Source of the DNA: an uncultured Spirochaetaceae bacterium
Lineage (GTDB): Bacteria; Spirochaetota; Spirochaetia; Treponematales; Treponemataceae
Direction: 5' to 3'
Assembly (NCBI GenBank): GCA_902797925.1
Contig: CADBUT010000048.1
Span: 1 to 12,499 of the forward strand
DNA length: 12,499 bases
The translations under genes were made by a program, and so were the position numbers. Below are positions 6,056 through 12,499 of the stretch, piece after piece (position 1 is the first letter of the stretch; the number at the start of each line of letters is the position of its first letter). The notes under the pieces are model-generated. The model had not been told where the DNA came from. It did no database searches and saw only the letters and a program-made list of their open reading frames with translations.

Positions 6056-7699
6056 ATGGAAAAACAAAAGGCTGACAAGTTAATCTTAAAGTTCTCTTCA
6101 AAGGTGTATGGCTTTGCTGTGAAAAAATCATTTTCATATGATGAAGCAGAAGAGCTTTCCGCCGAAATGCTCAAGGAAGTCTATCTTTCTATGCTGAAAG
6201 CCGGCGACATAGTAAATGTTGAAGGCTATGTCTGGCGAATCTGTGAACATGTTTATGCAAAATATGTGAATCAGATAAAGCAGAAAAAAGGTGTCTCTCT
6301 TGATATGCTTGACGGAATTGAAATGCATTACTTTGATGACTATGACTTGGGAGAAACAGAAGAAGAAATCAGAAAGCTCCGCAAAGAGATCGGATTTTTA
6401 TCTTCAAGCCGCCGCGAAATAGTTTATTCCTTTTATTACGAAGGGAAGTCAATTGCTCAAATTGCAAAAGAACATAAGCTTCCCGCCGGTACAGTAAAGT
6501 GGCACTTGAACAAAGCACGTAATGATCTAAAGGAAGGATTTACTATGGAAAGAAAAATCGGAAAATTAGGCCTCTCGCCAGTCAAAGCATTAGGATTCAG
6601 TCACAATGGTGTACCAGGAAGTAACGGCGGTCCTGAATTCTATCTTCAGGATAAAATTAGCCTGAATATTGTTTACAGCGTTTATGAAAGCCCGAAAACT
6701 GTACAGGAAATTGCGGAAGATCTTGGCATGACGCCAGTCTACCTTGAAGACAGAATTGAGCTTCTTGTGGCAAATGGTTTTCTGACAGAAACAAAAGGCA
6801 AGCGCTACACAACTTATGTAAGATTTTCACCAAAGCAGATTTCGCTTGAAGCAGAGGACAATATCCGCAGAATGAAGCAGAAAGTTGCAAAGCTTCTTGT
6901 AGAAAAATATGTCCCTGAAGTGCGCAAGGCTGCTGCTTCAATTAAAGACGTATATATTCCAGGCGGAAACCGCGAGCTTTTTGAAGCGGCTGCAATATTC
7001 TATGCAATTGTGAATAAGTGCGTTCTGCATACAGACAGGGATATTTCAAAAAACAGAATTACTACCCTGGACGGCGGCGATTATTTTGTAAATGTTGAAA
7101 TTAATTCAAAAATTGTGGATCCTGACTATAAGGGCGATTCAACATTAATCAGAAAAGATTATTCCGCCTGCGGTTCAATGACCCGCGATTCGCAGAAATA
7201 CCCTTGTGTCTATTCGTGGTCAGTTGATTCAAGATTTGACAGCAGAAAAGGCGGCTGGCAGAACAATCTTAACTCTGATTATGAGAGTGTTTACGAGATA
7301 ATTACAAATGCTATCAGCGACACAAAGGCGAATGCAGAAAAGTTCAAGCGTCTGCGCGAGCGTGGTTTTATCTCAAAAGACGGAAAAATCAACATCATGA
7401 TTGTGCAGGAGCGGGCTGATGCATTCTATAATCAGATTCCTGCACCGCAGAAAGAGCTGCTGGACGAGTTTGCAAAATATGCCTTGGATCAGGCAATGGT
7501 TCAGGCAAAGCAGTATCCGCCGCAGATTCAGGATATTGTGATTGTAGATTTTGTCTCAAACTTTATCGGATCTTCGGTTGCAATGATGGTTTTAGATGAA
7601 CTTTATGAAACTAAAGTTTTCCGCCCGCTCACCAGCGATGAGAAAATCACTGCAAATCTTTTGATGTTCTGTGATACAATACCTATGGTTAGTATGTAG
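6056..7699 (+). CDS. ECF-type sigma factor fused to a winged helix and a large C-terminal domain
   Basis: The first ~165 of 547 residues form an RNA polymerase sigma factor of the ECF kind. Region 2 spans about 8-75 (SYDEAEELSAEMLKEVY, VEGYVWRICEHVYAKYVN) and region 4 about 112-162, with the helix-turn-helix KSIAQIAKEHKLPAGTVKWHL that reads the -35 box. Ordinary ECF factors end there. Here a linker (LGFSHNGVPGSNGG) leads to a second DNA-binding-like winged helix (about 200-257, VQEIAEDLGMTPVYLEDRIELLVANGFL), then ~290 residues without a family I can name, which may be the sensor in place of a separate anti-sigma factor. No membrane segment is present, so the signal is likely cytoplasmic. The ATG has no good Shine-Dalgarno and lies 3 bases after the predicted transcript start. 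The neighbouring serine hydrolase is a possible target. Confidence 0.82.
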   Translation: MEKQKADKLILKFSSKVYGFAVKKSFSYDEAEELSAEMLKEVYLSMLKAGDIVNVEGYVWRICEHVYAKYVNQIKQKKGVSLDMLDGIEMHYFDDYDLGETEEEIRKLRKEIGFLSSSRREIVYSFYYEGKSIAQIAKEHKLPAGTVKWHLNKARNDLKEGFTMERKIGKLGLSPVKALGFSHNGVPGSNGGPEFYLQDKISLNIVYSVYESPKTVQEIAEDLGMTPVYLEDRIELLVANGFLTETKGKRYTTYVRFSPKQISLEAEDNIRRMKQKVAKLLVEKYVPEVRKAAASIKDVYIPGGNRELFEAAAIFYAIVNKCVLHTDRDISKNRITTLDGGDYFVNVEINSKIVDPDYKGDSTLIRKDYSACGSMTRDSQKYPCVYSWSVDSRFDSRKGGWQNNLNSDYESVYEIITNAISDTKANAEKFKRLRERGFISKDGKINIMIVQERADAFYNQIPAPQKELLDEFAKYALDQAMVQAKQYPPQIQDIVIVDFVSNFIGSSVAMMVLDELYETKVFRPLTSDEKITANLLMFCDTIPMVSM

Positions 7700-7704
7700 C
7701 AGAA

Positions 7705-7755
7705 ATCGGCACAGCCCGCTGAAAAGCTTTTAGCGCAAAAGCGGGGTGTGCCGGT
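7705..7755 (+). terminator. Strong stem-loop terminator after the sigma factor gene
   Basis: Arms 7707-7720 (CGGCACAGCCCGCT) and 7740-7753 pair over 14 positions with one mismatch, extended by a G-U and an A-U pair to 7705/7755. The loop contains AAAAGCTTTT. The sequence after it, CTTGTTATT, is only moderately T-rich. It begins six bases after the sigma stop and is the most stable hairpin in the window, so it probably separates the sigma and hydrolase transcripts or tunes read-through. Confidence 0.65.
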
Positions 7756-7795
7756 CTTGTTATTGCGCTGGCTTCAAAATGCGTGATATTCTGTC

Positions 7796-7812
7796 TATAG
7801 AAATATTCTATA
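7796..7812. promoter_or_regulatory. Perfect 7-3-7 inverted repeat, candidate operator and -10 region of the serine hydrolase
   Basis: TATAGAA-ATA-TTCTATA is a perfect inverted repeat of operator size. Its right arm runs into TATAAAAT (7809-7816), a plausible -10 box giving a start near 7821-7823, about a dozen bases before the GTG. No convincing -35 is seen, so the promoter may need an activator or an alternative sigma factor. Confidence 0.45.
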
Positions 7813-7834
7813 AAATTGGGAAAGCGGTGAAAAA

Positions 7835-9160
7835 GTGAATACAATGATTAAAGAATTCAGCAGAAAATATGCGCTTTTGTCCGCGCTGTTTGTGTCAGTT
7901 TTGATAATATCTGTTTTGGCTGTTTCATGTAATAAAGAACAGACGCTTGAAGAAAAGTATGGAATAAAAAACTATTCGACGGTCTGCTTTCAAAATGTTT
8001 CTGCGGATTTTTCCCATTACGGCAAAGAAACTGATGAGAACACAATCTTTGAACTCGGCTCTTGTGGTAAAACTGTAGCGGCATATATTGCTTTGGCAAT
8101 GGTTGATGAAGGCAGGCTGAATCTGAATCAAAAAATCAAACCATATCTGTCTTCCAATCTGATTACAGAAGACTTGCGGCTTGATGAAATTACTTTAAAA
8201 CAGCTTTTGTGTCATACGGCGGGTTTTTCGCCGAGCTACGAATTAGGCATAGACAAAAAAATATATTCTGACCCTGGAAAAGAATTCCGTTATTCCGGAG
8301 TGGGTTATATCTATTTACAGAATGTTATTGAAAATGCAGGTGGAATGACTTTTGAACAGGCTGCCTCGCATTATGTGTTTGAGCCGTTGAAAATGAAAAA
8401 CAGCACTTTTGAACATGTAAAAACAATTACACCGTATATGAATTTTGGAAATGCTGTTTTATATGCTCTAATAGTTTTTGTTTTGGCTTTTGCTCTGCTG
8501 CTTTTTATTTCAGCGGTAACAGGAAAACTGACAGGGTACAAGTTTTATAAATTCCGCACAGCTTTTCTTACCGCTTTTTTTTCAGCAGGAATTATTAATG
8601 CAGCTGTTTTGCTCTTGATTATGTCTAAAGTTCTTGTTCTGTCTGTTATTTGTTTTGCAATAATGGGAATAGCTCTGCTGGTTACAAGAAATAAGCAGAA
8701 GCTTTTTTATGTCTGTGTTCCGGTTTTTATAGCGGTTCTGTTCGTATTGGGCTTTACACTTAAATTGTATGTTCCGGTTACAAATGAACTTGTTCCAAAA
8801 CAGCCGAATTGCGCCTACTCATTAAAATCAACCGCTAAAGATATGTCGCTTTTTTGTAATGAGCTCATGGAAAAACAGAAGTCTCCGGATAATGCCTTTT
8901 GCAGCATGTTCATTCCGGCTGTACAAATTGATGAAAAGAATTCCTGGGGTTTAGGAATTGCAGTAGAAGCTGCTGATAATGGTGAAATTACATACTGGCA
9001 TTCAGGGATTAATCCTGGAGCACAAAGTCTGTTTGTTTTGTATCCGGCGCAAAATAAGTATGCCGTCATTCTTACAAACAGTGATAACGGATTAAACTTT
9101 GCTAAGGAAAAAGTAAGGGCGTTTCTTAATTTTGACGGCGGTTGGGATATAAGACGATAA
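7835..9160 (+). CDS. Serine hydrolase (beta-lactamase/PBP-like fold) with inserted four-helix membrane segment
   Basis: This 441-residue protein has the three active-site motifs of class C beta-lactamase-like serine hydrolases: S76-C-G-K79 (SxxK nucleophile and base), Y153-S-G (YxN-like tyrosine) and H389-S-G (KTG-like). An N-terminal signal or anchor helix (about 12-31) ends in LAVSC, a plausible relaxed spirochaetal lipobox with C32, placing the enzyme domain outside the inner membrane. Unusually, residues ~205-312 form about four membrane helices between the second and third motifs, splitting the catalytic domain; LKSTAKDMSLFCNEL then resumes the fold. Family members cleave D-Ala peptides, esters or beta-lactams; the substrate is unknown. 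GTG 7835 is chosen because GGGAAAG lies 10 bases upstream; ATG 7844 (in frame, three codons later) is the alternative. It follows the sigma factor gene after a stem-loop. Confidence 0.85.
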   Translation: MNTMIKEFSRKYALLSALFVSVLIISVLAVSCNKEQTLEEKYGIKNYSTVCFQNVSADFSHYGKETDENTIFELGSCGKTVAAYIALAMVDEGRLNLNQKIKPYLSSNLITEDLRLDEITLKQLLCHTAGFSPSYELGIDKKIYSDPGKEFRYSGVGYIYLQNVIENAGGMTFEQAASHYVFEPLKMKNSTFEHVKTITPYMNFGNAVLYALIVFVLAFALLLFISAVTGKLTGYKFYKFRTAFLTAFFSAGIINAAVLLLIMSKVLVLSVICFAIMGIALLVTRNKQKLFYVCVPVFIAVLFVLGFTLKLYVPVTNELVPKQPNCAYSLKSTAKDMSLFCNELMEKQKSPDNAFCSMFIPAVQIDEKNSWGLGIAVEAADNGEITYWHSGINPGAQSLFVLYPAQNKYAVILTNSDNGLNFAKEKVRAFLNFDGGWDIRR

Positions 9161-9254
9161 AGGGAAAAATCAAAAAGTGTTGCCGGTACTTGAAGAAGCA
9201 ATATATGAATTAGAAGCGGCTTTAAGGGCATTACTTTCCGTCTGTCTGATGTTG

Positions 9255-9291
9255 TTTTGCATTTCGTGAACGATTTTTTGCATTTCATGAA
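9255..9291. repeat. 16-bp direct repeat with 21-bp period
   Basis: TTTTGCATTTCGTGAA (9255-9270) recurs at 9276-9291 with one change (G to A). The period of 21 bases equals two DNA turns and also seven codons. In the possible coding frame the two copies encode LHFV and LHFM one heptad apart, so this is either a pair of regulator sites or a duplicated coiled-coil heptad. Confidence 0.6.
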
Positions 9292-9300
9292 AGAAATGCA
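9279..9300. promoter_or_regulatory. 8-bp perfect inverted repeat upstream of the kinase gene
   Basis: TGCATTTC (9279-9286) and GAAATGCA (9293-9300) pair perfectly around ATGAAA. The second direct repeat supplies the left arm. There is no T-tract after it, so an operator or small RNA hairpin is more likely than a terminator for the hydrolase gene. Confidence 0.4.
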
Positions 9301-9359
9301 CCTTCAAAAAAATAATGCTTTAGAATGATGATAAAGAAGAAACAAAGAGGAAAATCATA

Positions 9360-10133
9360 ATGACATTTGACGGAACACAAAAATTGATTGGGCGTGGAGC
9401 GCAGGCTGATGTTTTTCTGTATCAGGGATTTGCCTACAAAGTTTATAAACCTTCATATCCCGCAGAATGGATTGCGTTTGAGAAGCATCAGCAGGGCGAA
9501 ATAAACAAAGCGGGACTTTGTCCTGTGCGCTATTATGATACAGATGACGCTCATGTCATCAAAATGGATTTTGTAGACGGTGAAATGCTTGAAAGCAAAA
9601 TCAACAGATGCGTGCAGGAAAATCTTGCAGGAAAAACTGTCATAGCTTTCGAACCGTTGCCTGAAGGCGCGTATCAAATAATTGAAGGCTACAAGCTGCT
9701 CGCCCGTGCATTCAAGTCCGTTCACAGCGCTGAAATCAAAGACCTTGAAATTCCGCATCTCCGCGATACAGCCGCAACCGGCATGGACGGTGAAGACAGC
9801 GGAAAAATTCTCCCGGTTATTGAGCGGCTTTCCGGCAAAATGAAAGAATGTGTCTGCCACCTTGATATGCACTTTCTGAACATTATGCTTCCGGCTGCTG
9901 AACCTATTTCCGAAAAATCTGAATACACGATTATAGACTGGATGAACGCGCGTATTGCACCGCCTGTTTTTGATTATGCGCGCACCTATGTGATTTTGGA
10001 CGAGTTTTCGGCAGACGCTTTGGAAGCATACAGGCAGATTGTTATGCCTGATATCTGGGCTGCCGGCGTTTCAGAGTCTGATTTTGCAGACGCGGTTACG
10101 GTCTGTTCAATTATAAGAAAGTACGAAAAATAA
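9360..10133 (+). CDS. Aminoglycoside phosphotransferase (APH)-like kinase
   Basis: This is a 257-residue cytoplasmic kinase-fold protein. It shows a nucleotide-binding loop (LIGRGAQADVF, residues 9-19), the lysine of the N-lobe (AYKVYK, K27), the catalytic loop CHLDMHFLNIML (H167, D169, N174) and a metal-binding aspartate in IIDWMNA (D193). This order matches the APH/choline kinase family, which phosphorylates small molecules such as aminoglycosides, choline or sugars. All key residues are intact, so it should be active, but the substrate is not predictable and resistance should not be assumed. ATG 9360 has AGAGG at 9346-9350, nine bases upstream. It is preceded by repeats that may be regulatory and followed within 30 bases by a small ORF on the same strand. 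Confidence 0.85.
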   Translation: MTFDGTQKLIGRGAQADVFLYQGFAYKVYKPSYPAEWIAFEKHQQGEINKAGLCPVRYYDTDDAHVIKMDFVDGEMLESKINRCVQENLAGKTVIAFEPLPEGAYQIIEGYKLLARAFKSVHSAEIKDLEIPHLRDTAATGMDGEDSGKILPVIERLSGKMKECVCHLDMHFLNIMLPAAEPISEKSEYTIIDWMNARIAPPVFDYARTYVILDEFSADALEAYRQIVMPDIWAAGVSESDFADAVTVCSIIRKYEK

Positions 10134-10161
10134 AAAACTTGTTGAATGGAGAAAATTATGA

Positions 10162-10290
10162 GTGAAGCCTTTAAAGTCTTATGGGCTTGTGGGTCGCATT
10201 GTGCCCGGCGTTTCACTTAAAGTGCTTAGAAACACAAAAGGCTCAACCGGTGTTTATGTAGAGCAGAACTTCTTTCATATCAAAGCGTAA
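10162..10290 (+). CDS. Small hypothetical protein, 42 residues (possible gene remnant)
   Basis: GTG at 10162 opens a frame (MKPLKSYGLVGRIVPGVSLKV..., STGVYVEQNFFHIKA) that ends at TAA 10288-10290. GGAG (10148-10151) lies ten bases before the GTG and six before an out-of-frame ATG at 10158, which would give only a 20-residue peptide. Residue content is protein-like (basic N-terminus, beta-type Val/Gly pattern, no low complexity), and the codons resemble those of the neighbours. It fills most of the gap between the kinase and the chemoreceptor. It could be a genuine small protein or the end of a decayed larger gene. I do not recognise the family. Confidence 0.4.
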   Translation: MKPLKSYGLVGRIVPGVSLKVLRNTKGSTGVYVEQNFFHIKA

Positions 10291-10371
10291 TGATTATATA
10301 GCCCTGCCGTAGTTTTTCGTTGCATTACTTCATTGTCTGATGATAAACTATTCGGTATAGGAAAACATAGT

Positions 10372-12438
10372 ATGAAAGCAAGAAATAATTTTACTTTGAT
10401 TTTTATTATTGCTTATGTAGTAATCGGGCTTGCGGCAATCTGCGCAAGCTCAATTTATCTGTTCAGAAAAAAAGCTGATGCAAGTTTGTTGCAGATGAAG
10501 TACACCAAGATTCTCGAAATGGAGAGCGGTCTTCTGCCTGAAAAAAAGCTTTCGCTTCAGCTTGCGCAGTCGCCTGTTGTGGTTGATTATATGACCAATC
10601 CTTCTGACGGAGAGATAAGGTATAATGCTTTCCGCGAATTTCAGACTTTTCAGGATTCTTTTGCTTCTCATATAACTTTCTGGATTTCAGACGTTGACTT
10701 GAAATATTATTCAAACATGGAATTTGTCTACGATTTGGATAAAAGCGATCCGGGCAATGTCTGGTTTCAAGATGCGCTCGATGCGAAACTGCCGTTTCAG
10801 TTTTATGTAAATTATGATACCGGTCTTAAGAAAACCCTTATGTGGATAGACGTTCTTGTCTTTGACAAAAACCACAAACCGATAGGAATTACCGGCACTG
10901 GCGTTGAGCTTAACGATTTTATAACTGCAATGTACAAGACGCTTGATAGCGGCGTTACGATGTACATGTACAACGCCGACAAGAAGGTTTCTGCTTCGAC
11001 AAATCAAGATGATCTGGAAAAGCAGATTCTGATTACCAGCGTAATGCCGGAGCTTGAAGGTGCGGAGAATCTTTTCCCGAAAGAAACTGAATTCTTCTCA
11101 ACCATGAAAGGCGAATATCTGATTGCGCCTATCGATTCTTTGCTCTGGCAGATTGTGCTTTTTATGCCGCTTACGCCGAAAGCATTTTTTGTAAATTCAA
11201 TCGTACCTTTCGCTGTTTTTCTCATTCTGTCGGTCGTGCTGCTTGTTGCATATTCAATGTACAATTTGTTCAAGCCGCTTGAAGAAGTTCATGTTACCGT
11301 AAAGAATATCGCTTCTGGCGAAGCTGATTTGACGCGCCGCCTTGATACAGACCTTCACACGCCTTTCAAGTCAATTCACAACATCGTGAATTATTTCAAC
11401 TTGTTCATGGAAAAAATGCAGGGCATGATGGGCACGGTTAAATCGTCAAGCTCGAATCTTGACGTTGTTTCAAAAGACATGAAAGAAAGCGTCGCTTCTG
11501 TTTCTGATTCAATGTCAAGCATCAGGCATAGCATCGGCACTGTACAGGAACAGATTCAAAACCAGTCGCGCGGCTTTGACGAGACCGCAGATTTTGTAAA
11601 GGATGTTGCTTCAAGCATTTCAAACGTGAACGAAATGATCAGCTCGCAGACAAAGAGCATAAGAGATTCTTCTTCTTCTGTAGGTCAGCTTGTAAAGAGC
11701 ATTGAGCAGATTAGCGACTCAATGGAACGCATGGCGGAATCTTTCGGACAGCTTGACACGGAAGCCCAGAACGGCATGTCTAAGCAGCAGAAAGTAAACG
11801 AGCGTATCGCGCAGATTGAGCAGCAGTCTAAGATGCTGCAGGAAGCTAACACAGCGATTGCGAACATTGCAAGCCAGACGAACCTGCTCGCGATGAACGC
11901 CGCAATTGAGGCTGCACACGCCGGTGATGCAGGTAAAGGTTTCGCCGTAGTTGCTGACGAAATCCGTAAACTGTCAGAGACGTCTTCAAGACAGTCAAAG
12001 ACAATTGGCGAACAGCTCAACAACATACAGGGCAGCATTGCAGAGATTGTTGCGGCTTCTCAAGAATCAAGCACCGTTTTTTCCGGCGTTTCGGCGCGCA
12101 TTCAGCAGACAGACTCGCTCGTTCAGTCTGTAAAGGTTTCGCTTGAAACGCAGAATTCAGACTCAAGAAGCGTCATTTCTTCTTTGCAAGAAATGGACAA
12201 AACTGCCGAAAACGTGCGCGAAGCTTCACTTAAGGTGCAGGAAGGCAGCACGCTTGTTCTTAAAGAAATGGACAAACTTAAAAATTCAGTTGAAGCTGTC
12301 AACGAAAGCATTACCGCAATGTCAGAGAATGCGCAGATTGTCGAGATAGACGGCAAGAAGCTTGACAAGTGCGTTGTTGAGCTTGACACAAACGTCACAC
12401 AGCTTGGTGCAGACGTAGACAGGTTCAAGACGGACTAA
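10372..12438 (+). CDS. Methyl-accepting chemotaxis protein
   Basis: This is a transmembrane chemoreceptor that controls the CheA kinase through CheW and so flagellar reversal. Numbered from ATG 10372 (688 aa): TM1 at about 7-32, an extracytoplasmic ligand-binding region of ~235 residues (35-270, Cache-like, with [12 protein letters not shown]), TM2 at about 272-298, HAMP at about 299-353 and a long cytoplasmic coiled coil. The conserved hairpin tip for CheA/CheW is at about 504-530 ([33 protein letters not shown], read in parts). No C-terminal CheR-tethering pentapeptide is present; the end is DRFKTD. A TTG at 10333 would add 13 residues, but ATG 10372 has AGGA at 10359-10362, nine bases upstream, and starts right before TM1. 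The ligand is unknown. No flagellar-type sigma-28 promoter was found. Codons in the coiled coil are richer in G+C than in neighbouring genes. Confidence 0.93.
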   Translation: MKARNNFTLIFIIAYVVIGLAAICASSIYLFRKKADASLLQMKYTKILEMESGLLPEKKLSLQLAQSPVVVDYMTNPSDGEIRYNAFREFQTFQDSFASHITFWISDVDLKYYSNMEFVYDLDKSDPGNVWFQDALDAKLPFQFYVNYDTGLKKTLMWIDVLVFDKNHKPIGITGTGVELNDFITAMYKTLDSGVTMYMYNADKKVSASTNQDDLEKQILITSVMPELEGAENLFPKETEFFSTMKGEYLIAPIDSLLWQIVLFMPLTPKAFFVNSIVPFAVFLILSVVLLVAYSMYNLFKPLEEVHVTVKNIASGEADLTRRLDTDLHTPFKSIHNIVNYFNLFMEKMQGMMGTVKSSSSNLDVVSKDMKESVASVSDSMSSIRHSIGTVQEQIQNQSRGFDETADFVKDVASSISNVNEMISSQTKSIRDSSSSVGQLVKSIEQISDSMERMAESFGQLDTEAQNGMSKQQKVNERIAQIEQQSKMLQEANTAIANIASQTNLLAMNAAIEAAHAGDAGKGFAVVADEIRKLSETSSRQSKTIGEQLNNIQGSIAEIVAASQESSTVFSGVSARIQQTDSLVQSVKVSLETQNSDSRSVISSLQEMDKTAENVREASLKVQEGSTLVLKEMDKLKNSVEAVNESITAMSENAQIVEIDGKKLDKCVVELDTNVTQLGADVDRFKTD

Positions 12439-12439
12439 C

Positions 12440-12488
12440 GGGTTTGCGATTGGGATTGTTCTCCAAAAATAGATTGTTCGGCAAACCC
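12440..12488. other. 8-bp inverted repeat after the chemoreceptor gene
   Basis: GGGTTTGC (12440-12447) and GCAAACCC (12481-12488) are perfectly complementary, starting one base after the chemoreceptor stop. The loop is long (33 bases) and contains GATTGTTC twice. No T-tract is visible before the window ends, so a terminator cannot be confirmed; it could be part of a larger structured element continuing beyond the window. Confidence 0.35.
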
Positions 12489-12499
12489 TGCAAGTTTCC

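Larger units (their letters stand above)
9177..9328 (+). pseudogene. Possible frameshifted small gene, about 50 codons
   Basis: One frame from GTG 9177 reads LPVLEEAIYELEAALRALLS and stops at 9269. The +2 frame picks up from about 9236 with RLSDVVLHFVNDF, LHFMKEM and a C-terminus at 9326-9328. Both halves look like an amphipathic, leucine-rich helical protein, and a change of frame near 9236-9245 would join them. AGGGA (9161-9165) lies 11 bases before the GTG. The evidence is composition and helical pattern only, and I cannot name a family. If it is not coding, this 199-base gap holds only the repeats listed separately and the ribosome binding site of the next gene. Confidence 0.3.

Noticed and set aside
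8815..9288. 157-residue minus-strand ORF over the end of the serine hydrolase gene
   Set aside because: It overlaps the conserved HSG motif region of the plus-strand hydrolase, shows no recognisable domain and is a typical opposite-strand shadow.
9453..9872. 139-residue minus-strand ORF over the APH-like kinase
   Set aside because: The kinase catalytic motifs lie on the plus strand here and the antisense product has no family features.
10141..10147. GTTGAAT resembling an integron attC core (GTTRRRY)
   Set aside because: Only one 7-mer is present, with no partner RYYYAAC at the right distance and no attC-like fold, so chance is more likely.
10291..10371. Sigma-28 type promoter for the chemoreceptor
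   Set aside because: No TAAA-N15-GCCGATAA-like pair was found; the nearest GATAA has no matching -35 box.

Overview
The window looks like chromosomal DNA of a host-associated spirochaete, most probably a Treponema. It is AT-rich with A/T-rich spacers. The chemoreceptor hairpin tip ([18 protein letters not shown]) reads as spirochaetal, and an HD-GYP protein and a chemotaxis receptor occur together. A low-GC Firmicute such as a Lachnospiraceae cannot be excluded, because several gene families here are shared with that group. No rRNA, tRNA, CRISPR array, insertion sequence or integrase was seen.

Layout. 1-483 is the 3' end of an ABC-2 transporter permease. 484-1480 holds a possible 42-residue membrane peptide, an intact GNAT acetyltransferase, and an overlapping second GNAT that keeps only its N-terminal part. 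1481-3880 (minus strand) is a membrane HD-GYP c-di-GMP phosphodiesterase with a duplicated C-terminal domain of unknown role. Divergent from it, 3984-4658 is a histidine phosphatase, followed by a CPBP intramembrane protease (4716-5462) and a NUDIX hydrolase (5512-5943). 6056-7699 is an ECF-type sigma factor fused to a winged helix and a large C-terminal domain. A strong stem-loop ends it. 7835-9160 is a serine hydrolase of the beta-lactamase fold, with four membrane helices inserted between its catalytic motifs. 9161-9359 holds a possible frameshifted small gene with a 21-bp repeat. 9360-10133 is an APH-like kinase, then a 42-residue ORF, and 10372-12438 is a methyl-accepting chemotaxis protein.

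How the genes fit together. Two are signalling proteins (HD-GYP and the chemoreceptor) typical of a motile cell. The remainder is a row of mostly same-strand, single-gene units encoding small-molecule-modifying enzymes (acetyltransferases, NUDIX, phosphatase, APH-like kinase), interspersed with gene remnants, as in an accessory region. I see no single multi-gene system. The most distinctive items are the one-protein sigma/winged-helix regulator next to a membrane-embedded serine hydrolase, with palindromes in both upstream regions; the duplicated C-terminal module of the HD-GYP protein; and a divergent promoter pair whose -10 boxes predict leaderless transcripts.
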